From CAVOGJ01 sp963700865 (lineage in GTDB: Bacteria > Planctomycetota > Planctomycetia > Pirellulales > Pirellulaceae), in NCBI GenBank assembly GCA_963700865.1, contig CAVOZC010000009.1, positions 1 to 64,000 of the forward strand: 64,000 nt of DNA. Reading direction: 5' to 3'. This document shows positions 50,505 to 59,312 of this stretch, in pieces (positions within the stretch are counted from its first letter, which is position 1; each line of letters starts with the position of its first letter). The notes below the pieces were generated by a model. The model was not told where the DNA came from. It saw only the letters and a program-made list of their open reading frames with translations, and searched no databases. The position numbers and the translations under genes were made by a program.

Positions 50505-51512
50505 TCACAACGGCAGTGTTCCGGCTTGTGCCTGGTGGGCAAAGATATCGAGCGAACGTCGAATTCCCTCGTCGATGTCGGTCCTCGGCAAACCGGGAAA
50601 AGCGGCATCGATGGCTCGATCGTCGAGATCACATACGAACAGATTCGGCGTCGCATCGTCCGCAATGCCCAGGTCACAGAACGGTGACCAGCCTCGCTCG
50701 TTGGCAATAACTTGCGCCAGCACCAGAAATTCGTCCACACCGATCGTGCGTCCCTTGATATTGAAGGCGTCGCAACCCTGCCACTTTTGCAGGCAGACGG
50801 CGGCAAAATGAACCCCGACATCGTCGACGAAGTGGTAGTTTTCGCGGCCGCGATACGGCATGCGAAAGGGAATCGCCCGCCGCTCGTGCGCTCCCCAAGC
50901 CACGAGTTTCAACGCTCTGGTCGGGGCAGACGTCTTGCCCTGGTCGCGGCCCGGACCAAAGGTGGTATTCAATCGCAGGCTGACCGTCGGGATGCCCGTT
51001 CGCTCGTGAAACAGGGCGAGTAGATGTTCCCCGGCGACTTTCCAGACACCGTAGAAATTGGGGGGTGCCAAGGGTGCATCCTCCGGTACGGTCGGACCGG
51101 CATAGCGATTTCGCCGTCCGTAGACGGCGGCCGAACTGGCGAAGACGAATCGCTGCAAGGGAAGCGCGAGTTCTTCGATGGTCTCCAACAACCGTAAGGT
51201 TCCCCCGACATTGACGGCCATGCCCAGCCACCGATCCGCTTCGCAGGCGGGGCTTTGCAAGGCGCCTAAATGGACCAGATGCGTTGGCCGTTCCTCCTCC
51301 AGGGCGGTCCGCAGCGCCTCGGCATCGGCCAGATCCAAACGCCGCAACACAAGCCGCGGATCCAGCTCCCCGCCCAGCCAGATTTGCAGGGAGCGCGTGT
51401 CACCCGTTCGCGATGCGGCGATGACGCGTTCCGTGTCGGGTTGCCTCAACAGATGGTGGACAGTCGAGGCGCCGATACAACCCGTGCCACCCGTGACGAA
51501 AATGCGTGCCAT
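50505..51512 (-). CDS. NAD-dependent epimerase/dehydratase (extended SDR)
   Basis: 335 aa. The Rossmann motif FVTGGTGCIGAST opens the protein; VHLGALQSPACEAD and FVFASSAAVYG follow; the catalytic Tyr-Lys pair is YGVWK; RLNTTFGPGRDQG and YHFVDDVGVHF are typical of sugar-nucleotide or sugar-lactone modifying SDRs. It is the last gene of a probable operon (AKR, MDR, SDR on the minus strand, gaps of 38 and 29 bases), which suggests a small sugar oxidation route. Substrate unknown. Confidence 0.88.
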   Translation of the reverse strand: MARIFVTGGTGCIGASTVHHLLRQPDTERVIAASRTGDTRSLQIWLGGELDPRLVLRRLDLADAEALRTALEEERPTHLVHLGALQSPACEADRWLGMAVNVGGTLRLLETIEELALPLQRFVFASSAAVYGRRNRYAGPTVPEDAPLAPPNFYGVWKVAGEHLLALFHERTGIPTVSLRLNTTFGPGRDQGKTSAPTRALKLVAWGAHERRAIPFRMPYRGRENYHFVDDVGVHFAAVCLQKWQGCDAFNIKGRTIGVDEFLVLAQVIANERGWSPFCDLGIADDATPNLFVCDLDDRAIDAAFPGLPRTDIDEGIRRSLDIFAHQAQAGTLPL

Positions 51513-51541
51513 AGTCGAGCGCTTTCTTCGGCCGGTGAAGC

Positions 51542-52675
51542 TTATTCATGGATGGCCAAAATGGCCTTGGTGGTGCGGGCGGTGATGGAATGCTCAAAGG
51601 CCTGGAGTGCATCGCAAAAGGGATACTGACGCGAGTAGGCCTCGACGGGAAACACGCCACGCTCCAGCAGGACTTGGGCCGATTCAAAGTCCTCTCGATC
51701 GGAGCCCATGACGCCTTGCAGCGATTGACCGGCACGCGTGAACTCCGTGGCCAGAAACGGGACTTCACTGCCGAAAGTCGCGATGACACAAATACTGCCC
51801 TCCAACTGCACGGATAATCCGGCCGTCGCGAGCGCCGCCGGGGCTCCCGAACATTCGATCAGCAGGTCGACGGTTCCGTATTCGTAGGCATCACCAAAAC
51901 GGCGACCGTCCAGGTCCTTGACCCCCTGCCGCAGCTGTTCGTGCAGCGGTGCCTCGGGTGAGACGACCAGGGGAATAAAGCCCCGCTCCTCGGCCTGTCG
52001 CAGCCGCACGTGGCGATCGGTGGCAAGTCCGGTGACGGCCACGCGTGCCCCGGCCGCTCTTGCCAGTTCGGCGGCCATCAGCCCGATGATCCCGCACCCG
52101 GTCACGACAACGTCCATGCCAGGTTGAATGTTGCACTTCCTGTGGATGGCTTGCGTCACGACCGATAATGGTTCGACGACGGCACCTTGGAGCGGAGTGA
52201 GTCCTGCGTGCAGGCGCACACAACGTGGCAATTCGACGATCATGCGCTCTGCCATGGCGCCATCGCGATGAAACCCGAAGATCGTCTTGCGTCGGCAATA
52301 ATTAGGTCGCCCGCGACGGCAGCCGCGGCAACGCACGTCGCCGCAGCCGTGCATCGGAATGACGCATACGAGATCGCCAACGCGCAGGTCTGTATTCCCG
52401 GCCGTGTCGGGGCCAAAGGCCACGATCCGCCCACAACATTCGTGCCCGATCGTACGGGGCCGCTCGACCCAGGAAAAGTTGGATTTACCCAGGCTGGCGC
52501 TATTGTCCGACCCGCAAATGCCGACAAACAATGGTTCGACGAGTACTTCGCCCCTATTGGGATCGGACAACTCGGTCGTTTGCAGCGCGAGATTGCGGGT
52601 GACCGTCCGATCCCCAGGTGACGGTTGGATGGGATCGCTCCCCAGCAGACGAACAGCCAAGACGGTCTCAGGCAC
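51542..52675 (-). CDS. Zinc-dependent medium-chain dehydrogenase (glucose/sugar dehydrogenase-like)
   Basis: 377 aa. Zinc MDR signatures: GICGSDNS and IGHECCGR supply catalytic zinc ligands, and CGDVRCRGCRRGRPNYC is the structural zinc loop. VVEPLSVVTQAIH matches sugar and glucose dehydrogenases; VVTGCGIIGLMAAELARAAGA is the NAD(P) site. It probably oxidises a sugar or polyol. Middle gene of the AKR-MDR-SDR run. Confidence 0.88.
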   Translation of the reverse strand: MPETVLAVRLLGSDPIQPSPGDRTVTRNLALQTTELSDPNRGEVLVEPLFVGICGSDNSASLGKSNFSWVERPRTIGHECCGRIVAFGPDTAGNTDLRVGDLVCVIPMHGCGDVRCRGCRRGRPNYCRRKTIFGFHRDGAMAERMIVELPRCVRLHAGLTPLQGAVVEPLSVVTQAIHRKCNIQPGMDVVVTGCGIIGLMAAELARAAGARVAVTGLATDRHVRLRQAEERGFIPLVVSPEAPLHEQLRQGVKDLDGRRFGDAYEYGTVDLLIECSGAPAALATAGLSVQLEGSICVIATFGSEVPFLATEFTRAGQSLQGVMGSDREDFESAQVLLERGVFPVEAYSRQYPFCDALQAFEHSITARTTKAILAIHE

Positions 52676-52713
52676 GACGTGTCAACTCCGACGGAGCGGA
52701 TGGGTGAAGGATT

Positions 52714-53703
52714 TCATGATGTATGGGTCTGGTCGGGAGCTCTGGGGATCCACTGTCCGGGGTCGGCGGGGAGAAGGTTGTTCTCGGCACGACCCTCGAA
52801 CCACATTCGGTTCTTGACGGGGCGGGCAAGTTCCAGCAGTTGTGCGAGCAGACCGTCCGGAATGACGCTCTCCAGCGCAGCGAGGTTGCGAATGACGCGG
52901 GCCGGCGAGCTCATGCCGACGACTGTCGTGGCCACGTGCGGATAGTCGACCGCATACTTCAGGGCCACCGTAGCCAGGTCGGTGCCGTGCGCCCGGCATA
53001 GCTGGGCCATCGCCGGCACGGCTTGCTTTACCGAATCGGGGCTGCGATGCCAACGGGGTGGGGGATCGTCGCAGAGCAGGCCTTGCAGCAGCGGCGAGGC
53101 GCTCATCAGTCCGATACTTCGCTGCCGGCAAAGCGGGGTGAGCTCCCGGTCCAGCTCGTCTTCCAGCAGGTTGTAGTGTCCCCAAGACAATATGGTGTCA
53201 ATGTCGATGTGCTGGGCCACCTTGCGGAGGTAACGGACGGGAAGTCCAGTGATGCCGACAAAACGGACTTTACCCAAGGCCTTCTGAGCCAGCGCGGCAG
53301 GAATCGTCTGCTCGACAATCTGCTCGAAGCTGCCGAATTCGACATCGTGGATCTGGAAGACGTCAATGTAATCCGTCTGCAAGCGTCGTAGTGACTCGTC
53401 CAGGCTCTCCTTCACCCGTTGCGCGGAATAATCGAAGACATCGAACCGGTCACGGCAAACCTTCGTGGCCAAGATGACCTCGTGACGCCTGCCTTGCAGC
53501 GCCTTGCCAAGACGAGTTTCGGCCAGCGTGAACCCGTAAAGGGGCGCCACGTCGAAGTAATTGATCCCTCCGTCGATCGCGGTCTGCACGGATCGTATGC
53601 CCTCGGACTCATCGATCTCGCGGTAGATATTCCCGAGCGAGGCGGCACCGTAGCTCAGTTCCGAGACTTTCAGGCCTGTCCGGCCCAGCGTGCGATCGTT
53701 CAT
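52714..53703 (-). CDS. Aldo/keto reductase (L-fucose/L-galactose dehydrogenase-like)
   Basis: 329 aa. RTLGRTGLKVSELSYGAASLGN opens the TIM barrel. GINYFDVAPLYG gives the catalytic Asp and Tyr, ATKVCRDR the Lys, and FQIHDVEF the His; the NADP region is GMSSPARVIRNLAAL. The overall pattern (DYIDVFQIHD, IGLMSASPLLQGLL) resembles sugar-1-dehydrogenases such as those for L-fucose, L-galactose or D-threo-aldose. First gene of the three-gene run. Alternative ATG starts lie 9 bases (53712) and 42 bases (53745) upstream, none with a clear ribosome site. Confidence 0.86.
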   Translation of the reverse strand: MNDRTLGRTGLKVSELSYGAASLGNIYREIDESEGIRSVQTAIDGGINYFDVAPLYGFTLAETRLGKALQGRRHEVILATKVCRDRFDVFDYSAQRVKESLDESLRRLQTDYIDVFQIHDVEFGSFEQIVEQTIPAALAQKALGKVRFVGITGLPVRYLRKVAQHIDIDTILSWGHYNLLEDELDRELTPLCRQRSIGLMSASPLLQGLLCDDPPPRWHRSPDSVKQAVPAMAQLCRAHGTDLATVALKYAVDYPHVATTVVGMSSPARVIRNLAALESVIPDGLLAQLLELARPVKNRMWFEGRAENNLLPADPGQWIPRAPDQTHTS

Positions 53704-53944
53704 GGCGGCCATGCGGGCTGGGAGCAAGTCGATTCGCCGCGACATGCGGCTCGTCGCTGCCCATGATACGCATCGCCGCCAGATTCACCAGCCCCGCTCC
53801 TATCGGGAAACGCACGTGGAAACGACTCCCAGTGACAGAGCGACCGTTGTGGCTGGGGCTTCCAGCCACAGTCAATACCAAGGGCGAGTCGCGTTCGGGG
53901 AAAGCGGCGCAGGATCGCCGAACTCTTTGCGACACATCGTCCAA

Positions 53945-54343
53945 CTACTGGGGAATGCGCAATTCAATGGGCTCGAAGAAGCGAAAACCGGTTTCGAAGG
54001 CGTCTTCGCGAAGGAAACGGCAGCGGACGCAACGCGCCATCACCGATTCGTTGACGACGGCAAATCCGTCAAAGTTCAGCCAGAAGACGTCTCCTACCGC
54101 CAGCGGTCGCGAGAAGAGAATCTGGCAGCCCCCCCGGGAAATATCACCCGTGACCCCTTCGTAAAGGGCCGAGTCCCGCAGACTCGAATTTCCAGGTCGG
54201 ACGGTGACGCCGGTGCGAATCTCGATCCGCGTCGAGGTTCGCTGTTGAATCACGGCGGCGGGAATATTGGCTTTCATTTCCAGCAGCGTATCGAGGGCGT
54301 CCGCGGCACTCTGGCTATCAAAATCGATCGTGTTATTCAACAT
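53945..54343 (-). CDS. PilZ-domain protein
   Basis: 132 aa. RTSTRIEIRTGVTVRPG begins a PilZ-like barrel, with GVTGDISRGGCQILFSRPL matching the D/NxSxxG core motif. The N-terminal RxxxR c-di-GMP switch appears only partly (QQRTSTRIE). The end (RCRFLREDAFETGFRFFEP) is usual for the fold. It probably senses c-di-GMP. AGGAG lies nine bases before the ATG at 54343, and the start overlaps the end of the DUF4347-like gene by 11 bases, so they are co-translated. Confidence 0.82.
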   Translation of the reverse strand: MLNNTIDFDSQSAADALDTLLEMKANIPAAVIQQRTSTRIEIRTGVTVRPGNSSLRDSALYEGVTGDISRGGCQILFSRPLAVGDVFWLNFDGFAVVNESVMARCVRCRFLREDAFETGFRFFEPIELRIPQ

Positions 54344-55085
54344 CAGGCTGGCTCCTGGTGGCAGGTGGCTGGGAGGGAAGTTCGAAATCGGACGCAGCGG
54401 CAGCGTCCGCATACGCGTCCATCGGTAAGTGAAAGTCAGTGGACGATTTGTCATTGTCGCGGCAACTCGCCGCGGAGTTCTCGGCCAGTGTAGGCGAGGC
54501 TTTGTGGGAAGCGGTGGGCAGCGAGCCAAACACATTGGCGGCGACGCAACGAATCCCCGTTAAATCCGCCAATTGCAGCAAGACATCAGTCGCTGCTTCC
54601 GAGTCGGCGGCGCCACCGTGGACGATGATTTGCGATGCGGGCGTCATCGGCCGCGACCAGCGGATCAGTGATTCTGGCGGGGCACTCTGCAAATCAGGAC
54701 CCAGTTCGACGGTGCCCAACGACAACCGGTCCTTCCAGGCGGGCGCCACAATGTGGACTTCGCTGATCCATTGATAAGTAGAGAGTGTCTTTCCAATCTC
54801 CGCCACACCGTCCGTTTCCTCATCAATCCAATACAGAGTGGCCTCCGAAATGTGGCGGAGGTGTGCTTCCACGTCCTCCACGCGCGAGTCGATAAATACC
54901 AATCGTTGTTCCAGCGCCGAACCGTGTGACTCGATGTCATCAAAGCCCTGGATGGCCTCATCAATGGCTGCCAACACCTGCTCGATACGCTCGACGCTGG
55001 AGTCCGCGGTCCTGCGAGGCGGACCCGTCGTCCGCGGTGCGCAGCCTGGCTGGAAAGAACGATCGGGAGACGATTCGAGGGACAT
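54333..55085 (-). CDS. DUF4347-like cytosolic protein lacking the family His/Cys residues
   Basis: 250 aa with no signal peptide. Residues 75-200 follow the DUF4347 pattern: LVFIDSRVEDVEAHL, YWIDEETDGVAEIGKTL, VHIVAPAWKDRLSLGTVEL, SQIIVHGGAADSEAATDVL, DLTGIRCVAANVFGS. In the family as I know it, the third block reads SHG and the fourth YGC; here they are APA and VHG, so a possible His-Cys dyad is missing. The N- and C-terminal 60 residues are low-complexity. DUF4347 is usually the first domain of very large secreted proteins, so a free-standing copy is unusual. The stop overlaps the PilZ start. Confidence 0.68.
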   Translation of the reverse strand: MSLESSPDRSFQPGCAPRTTGPPRRTADSSVERIEQVLAAIDEAIQGFDDIESHGSALEQRLVFIDSRVEDVEAHLRHISEATLYWIDEETDGVAEIGKTLSTYQWISEVHIVAPAWKDRLSLGTVELGPDLQSAPPESLIRWSRPMTPASQIIVHGGAADSEAATDVLLQLADLTGIRCVAANVFGSLPTASHKASPTLAENSAASCRDNDKSSTDFHLPMDAYADAAAASDFELPSQPPATRSQPDVE

Positions 55086-55313
55086 GGGCGGAACGATCGG
55101 GGGCGGGTGTGAGTCCTGATGCTGGCTAGCCCCGCGCAAGCTCGGTGTGGGGCGGAAGCCACGTCAAGCCTACGTCACGCCGACCCCCTCGGACCTGCGA
55201 GTCGCCCGAAATCCCGCGATTGAATCAGGACGCTGGAGCACGAAACGGCTTGCTCAACCGATACAACCCGCACGGGCGGCGGAAGTGAGGCAGTCATCTC
55301 CGAGCCGGACGGA

Positions 55314-56345
55314 TTATCGTGGCGCTGCCTGCAGCAGCGAATGAACGACACCCCACTCATTTCCGTCGTGGAGGGCGAAGAGTTCCGCACAAGCCATGAA
55401 AAACATCCGCCATCGCTGAAACCACCGCTCGGCTTGCGCGTCTCCATAAGTTGAGGACAGAACCGGCAGTAATGCTCGGCGGTGTCGCGTCATTCGTTCC
55501 AACCACGCGTTGCAGGTGCGAGCATAGTGTCCACCGGGAACCCACCATCGCTGTTCCGTTCGCAGGTCGCGATTGAAATAGTCGAGCCACATCTCGTTGG
55601 GCATCATGCCTCCGGTAAAGAAATAGCGGGCCATCCAGTCCGTGCCGTCGTCGACGACGAACGGATAAGCATGTGTGCGATGGCAGAACGTATGGACGAA
55701 CAACTTTCCATCAGGCGTCAGCCACGTCGCGATCCGACGTAACAATTCCTCGAAGTTGTGCATGTGCTCAAACATCTCAACGGACACAATGCGATCGAAT
55801 TGATCTTGTGGAACGTAGTCGTTCATATCGGCGGTCGTAATGTCGACTCGATCGCCAAAGCCTCGTTTTTCGATTTGCCGCAGGATGAATTCGCGTTGCT
55901 GGGTTGAATTCGAGACTCCGCTGATACGACTGTGGGGGAAGTGCTCGGCCAGCCAGAGCGTCATGGCGCCCCAGCCACAACCGAGGTCGAGAATTCGCAT
56001 ACCGTCCTCGATGCGGGCCCGTTGGCAGGTCAACGACAACATCGCCTCTTCCGCTTCAGCGAGCGTTTCCTGGCCCGTGGGCCAGTAGCCACAACTGTAC
56101 TTGCGACGCGGTCCCAACGCATGTTCAAAGAATACAGGTGGCACCTCGTAATGCTGCTCGTTCGCGGCGGTCGGCACGAGCGCCACGGGACCTGACTTGG
56201 AGGATTCGATGAAAGCCGCCAGTTCAGCGGCCAGCGCGGCGCCGTTGCGATTAAGCCGCTGGCGGCAGAGGCGACGAATACCCAGTCGAATAACGGGGTC
56301 CGGAAGAATACGTCGTTCGGCAAGTTCAATGGTCAGTGGCGGCAT
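55314..56345 (-). CDS. SAM-dependent methyltransferase of the CFA / coclaurine N-methyltransferase-like group
   Basis: 343 aa. HYEVPPVFFEHALGPRRKYSCGYW, then the SAM site ILDLGCGWGAMTLWLAEHFP, SNSTQQREFI, VSVEMFEHMHNFEELL, FVHTFCHRTHAYPF and RWRMFFMACAELFALHDGNEWGVVHSLL give a nearly full match to the CNMT-like branch of cyclopropane synthase relatives. It is distinct in its C-terminus from the classic CFA synthase 0.8 kb upstream. ATG 56345 overlaps the DUF1295 gene by 20 bases, so they are one transcript. It probably methylates a lipid intermediate; product unknown. Confidence 0.88.
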   Translation of the reverse strand: MPPLTIELAERRILPDPVIRLGIRRLCRQRLNRNGAALAAELAAFIESSKSGPVALVPTAANEQHYEVPPVFFEHALGPRRKYSCGYWPTGQETLAEAEEAMLSLTCQRARIEDGMRILDLGCGWGAMTLWLAEHFPHSRISGVSNSTQQREFILRQIEKRGFGDRVDITTADMNDYVPQDQFDRIVSVEMFEHMHNFEELLRRIATWLTPDGKLFVHTFCHRTHAYPFVVDDGTDWMARYFFTGGMMPNEMWLDYFNRDLRTEQRWWVPGGHYARTCNAWLERMTRHRRALLPVLSSTYGDAQAERWFQRWRMFFMACAELFALHDGNEWGVVHSLLQAAPR

Positions 56346-57132
56346 CAGGTGACTTCTTGGGAAACCACGGCACGAAAGCACTCGTCGTCCGCTGGTAATC
56401 GCGATAGGCGTCGCCACGAGATTGGAGAGCCTGCTTTTCCGTGGGTGGAATGCCCGTTTGGAAAAGTATGAAGTAGAGCATGGCAAGTGGAAAAGCCAGG
56501 TTCCACCAGCCCCAGGATGCGAAGCCGGCAAAAAACACATAGGCCCACCAGTGCAGCCACTCGAAGAAGTAGTTCGGGTGGCGAGAGTAATTCCACAGCC
56601 CTGCGCGGCACACGCGGCCCTTGTTTTGCGAATTTCTCCGAAAGGACCACAATTGCCAGTCGGCCAGCGACTCACCGCCGATCGCCACGATCCCGATCAC
56701 GCAGGCCGCGACATCCCAACCGCTCCAAGCGGATCGATTGTGAAAGGCGACCAGCATCGGCAGAGCGAACAGCACGCTGGCGGCGGCCTGCATCTGGTAG
56801 AACCAGAAAAGTTTCCGTTGGGCCTGCTCATTCCACTCCTTCTTCAGCGTCGTGTATCGCCCGTCTTCCGGCAGTGCCCATAGACGACGCAGCACGAATA
56901 AGCTCAGCCGAATGGCCCACACGGAAACGAGCAGGCAAATGGCAACGGTTCTTGGACCGTTGCGATCGGCGACAGAAGTGCTGAAGAGCAAGGCCGTTCC
57001 CGCGACGCCGAGGCTCCACGCAACGTCAACAATTCCCGCATCGCCACTCCGCCGTTGCCACCACCAGAGGGCCGCCATAATACCGCTCATGCAGATCAGC
57101 CCGGTCACGATCGCTGTCCAGGTGGATATCAT
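56326..57132 (-). CDS. DUF1295 membrane protein (steroid 5-alpha-reductase-like fold)
   Basis: 268 aa. Six or seven membrane helices. DVAWSLGVAGTALLF near residue 36, the FFWFYQMQA region, and the C-terminal RAGLWNYSRHPNYFFEWLHWWAYVFF and PPTEKQALQSRGDAYRDYQRTTSAFVPWFPK are the DUF1295 signatures, which place it with membrane NADPH-dependent reductases and isoprenylcysteine methyltransferases. The start overlaps the CFA synthase stop in ATGA. It probably reduces the lipid product made by its neighbours (inference). Confidence 0.9.
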   Translation of the reverse strand: MISTWTAIVTGLICMSGIMAALWWWQRRSGDAGIVDVAWSLGVAGTALLFSTSVADRNGPRTVAICLLVSVWAIRLSLFVLRRLWALPEDGRYTTLKKEWNEQAQRKLFWFYQMQAAASVLFALPMLVAFHNRSAWSGWDVAACVIGIVAIGGESLADWQLWSFRRNSQNKGRVCRAGLWNYSRHPNYFFEWLHWWAYVFFAGFASWGWWNLAFPLAMLYFILFQTGIPPTEKQALQSRGDAYRDYQRTTSAFVPWFPKKSPDAATDH

Positions 57133-58442
57133 TGCATCTGCCGATGAGTGACATGGGAAAGGGGATGATGGAATCGCTGACTTTGATTTTCCGCTGCCGT
57201 GATCGATCCGAAATGGGGATGGTCGTGAGCGTTACTCTTGGCGAATAGCAATTGCACCAGATTGACTTGTCGCTCCTCAAACGCGGCTTCGCAGTAGCAC
57301 AGGTAATACTCCCACATCCGCAGAAATCGATCGTCGAATCCTAGCTGACGTATCTTAACCTCGTTCTTGCGAAAACGGACCCGCCAGCGTCGTAATGTCT
57401 CGGCGTAGTGTGGCGCGAAGTCATCCAAGCGGACCAGACGCAATTGACCATGTGCTGCGGCCGTTTGAGTGAGTTCAGAAATCGATGGCAAACAGCCACC
57501 CGGAAAAATGTAGGCGCGGATGAAATCAACCGAACGCAAATAGTCATCGTAACGATCATCGGCCATCACAATCGCCTGCATGGCAAACACGCCATCCTCC
57601 GCGAGCAACTCGCCGCATTTGCGAAAGAAAACAGGCAGATAGGCGTGGCCCACCGCCTCAATCATCTCCACCGAAACGATCTTGTCAAAAGTACCTGCCA
57701 AGTCTCGATAGTCTTCCAGCCGCACGTCGACGAGATGTTGCAGTCCATTGCGTTCCAGCCGCTGCCGTGCATACTGCTGCTGCTGCTGCGAGATGGTGGT
57801 CGTGGTTACCGTACAGCCCGATTCGCTTGCCGCCCAGGCTGCCAAGGCTCCCCAGCCTGTACCGATTTCCAAGAGCCGATCGGAGGGGCGAAGGTCGAGC
57901 AACGAGCAAATGCGGCGGATCTTACGCAGCGATGCATCGTGCATCGTGTCGGATGTGCTCTCGAAGAGTCCGCACGAATAGCTGAGCGTACTATCCAGAA
58001 ACAAGGAGAAGAAATCGTTACCTAAGTCATAGTGTTCGTGGATATTGTATCTCGCCTGCTCCACGGTATTGCCCCGTCGCCAATGTCGCCAGCGGGCGTA
58101 CCACTGCCGCACGTGGGCAGCACCCTCATTCAGCCAGCGGCACTCTCCGCGACTGCGGACAAAAATGCGTACGAGTGCTGTCAGGTCATCGCATTGCCAA
58201 TCGCCATCCATCAATGATTCCGCGACGCCCAGATCGCCGCCAAACACAGCGCGGCGGTAAAAGGCTTCGTGATGGACCTGGATGTTGGCATACAGGCCGC
58301 CCTCCGCGTCGCTATTTCCGAACCGATGCTGGCCTGCCGCATCGGAAACCGTCAACATGCCGCCTCGAACGTTACGCAAATGGGAGTGAACGATCGATCG
58401 ACAGATGCGGTCGAGCGGGCGACTTGAGGGGTTGGATGCCAT
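57129..58442 (-). CDS. cfa: Cyclopropane-fatty-acyl-phospholipid synthase
   Basis: 437 aa. It transfers a methylene group from SAM to acyl double bonds in membrane phospholipids. N-terminal lipid-binding part, then HYDLGNDFFSLFLDSTLSYSCGLF, SAM loop LLEIGTGWGALAAWAASESG, VSVEMIEAVGHAYLPVFF with the active-site Glu, FIRAYIFPGGCLPS, and WEYYLCYCEAAFEERQVNLVQLLFAK near the end. These match classic CFA synthases. Related enzymes methylate instead of cyclopropanating, so the product may be a branched lipid. It follows DUF1365 by 39 bases. Confidence 0.93.
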   Translation of the reverse strand: MASNPSSRPLDRICRSIVHSHLRNVRGGMLTVSDAAGQHRFGNSDAEGGLYANIQVHHEAFYRRAVFGGDLGVAESLMDGDWQCDDLTALVRIFVRSRGECRWLNEGAAHVRQWYARWRHWRRGNTVEQARYNIHEHYDLGNDFFSLFLDSTLSYSCGLFESTSDTMHDASLRKIRRICSLLDLRPSDRLLEIGTGWGALAAWAASESGCTVTTTTISQQQQQYARQRLERNGLQHLVDVRLEDYRDLAGTFDKIVSVEMIEAVGHAYLPVFFRKCGELLAEDGVFAMQAIVMADDRYDDYLRSVDFIRAYIFPGGCLPSISELTQTAAAHGQLRLVRLDDFAPHYAETLRRWRVRFRKNEVKIRQLGFDDRFLRMWEYYLCYCEAAFEERQVNLVQLLFAKSNAHDHPHFGSITAAENQSQRFHHPLSHVTHRQMQ

Positions 58443-58481
58443 AGGTTTTATCTGCCGATTGATCCCAGCCCTCGTGGCGGT

Positions 58482-59249
58482 TCAGTTTGCGCCGCGTCGG
58501 CCGGCCAACCGCGTGCTTGGATGAGGGTACACCCGCAGGCCTTTCCACCACAGCAGCAACGCCTGCCAGTAGATACCCAGAAATACCTTGTGCGTCATCA
58601 ATGGAAAGTTGACCAGTGCCCAAGCCAGCGAGCGGTTGGAGATGGGTCGTTTCTCGAGGTGCAACAGTGCTTCGAACGTATGCTCGTCCTCTCGCCAATT
58701 TTGGATGGCGACCGTCACGCGATTACCACTGTGGCGGATGTGCCAATGATACCGCATGTCCATCGGCAGGAAAGGAGAGACGTGGAACTCTTTCGTCGTC
58801 TCGAAGCCATCCACGCCGGCGATCGTTTCCCGCCCCAAAACGTAACAATGGCGCTCATTCCAAGGAGTATTGTGGACTTCCGCCACGACTGCGAGTGGCT
58901 CGTCGTCGGCTTCATCGAAGCAAAAGTAGAACGCGACCGGGCTCATGAGGAATCCGAAATACCGCAGATGTGTTAACAAACGGATCGGACCGTTGGGGCG
59001 CAGGCCTAATTCCAGGTAGACCAGGTCGCGGATGGTCTCGTCCAGGCGTTGCTCGGGGGGGCCGACGTGGTCCTGCCGGCGGAACCAGGCCACTGCAGGC
59101 CGCGACGTGGACCATAGCCATCGTCCGCGAAATACATCGTTTACTTCCGCCAGGTCCAGGTAAAGCATGTACAGCGAGTAGGAAAATGCGTGCGGCCGCG
59201 GCCGAAAGCGACGGTGGCGAATCGTGCCGCGATAGAGGCAGCTGTGCAT
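58482..59249 (-). CDS. DUF1365 protein
   Basis: 255 aa. HSCLYRGTIRHRRFRPRPHAFSYSLYMLYLDLAEV at the start, VYLELGLRPNGPIRLLTHLRYFGFLMSPVAFYFCFD, EVHNTPWNERHCYVL and EFHVSPFLPMDMRYHW are the DUF1365 pattern. Conserved in bacteria and plants beside CFA genes; the reaction is not established. I chose the ATG at 59249, where homology starts; the frame is open back to 59312. Between the FAD oxidase and CFA in the cluster. Confidence 0.92.
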   Translation of the reverse strand: MHSCLYRGTIRHRRFRPRPHAFSYSLYMLYLDLAEVNDVFRGRWLWSTSRPAVAWFRRQDHVGPPEQRLDETIRDLVYLELGLRPNGPIRLLTHLRYFGFLMSPVAFYFCFDEADDEPLAVVAEVHNTPWNERHCYVLGRETIAGVDGFETTKEFHVSPFLPMDMRYHWHIRHSGNRVTVAIQNWREDEHTFEALLHLEKRPISNRSLAWALVNFPLMTHKVFLGIYWQALLLWWKGLRVYPHPSTRLAGRRGAN

Positions 59250-59312
59250 CTTGTTACCTGGGCCCTGTACGGCCAAGTCGCTGGCGGTGGGCGTCGCGCA
59301 TCTCCGCTCCAA

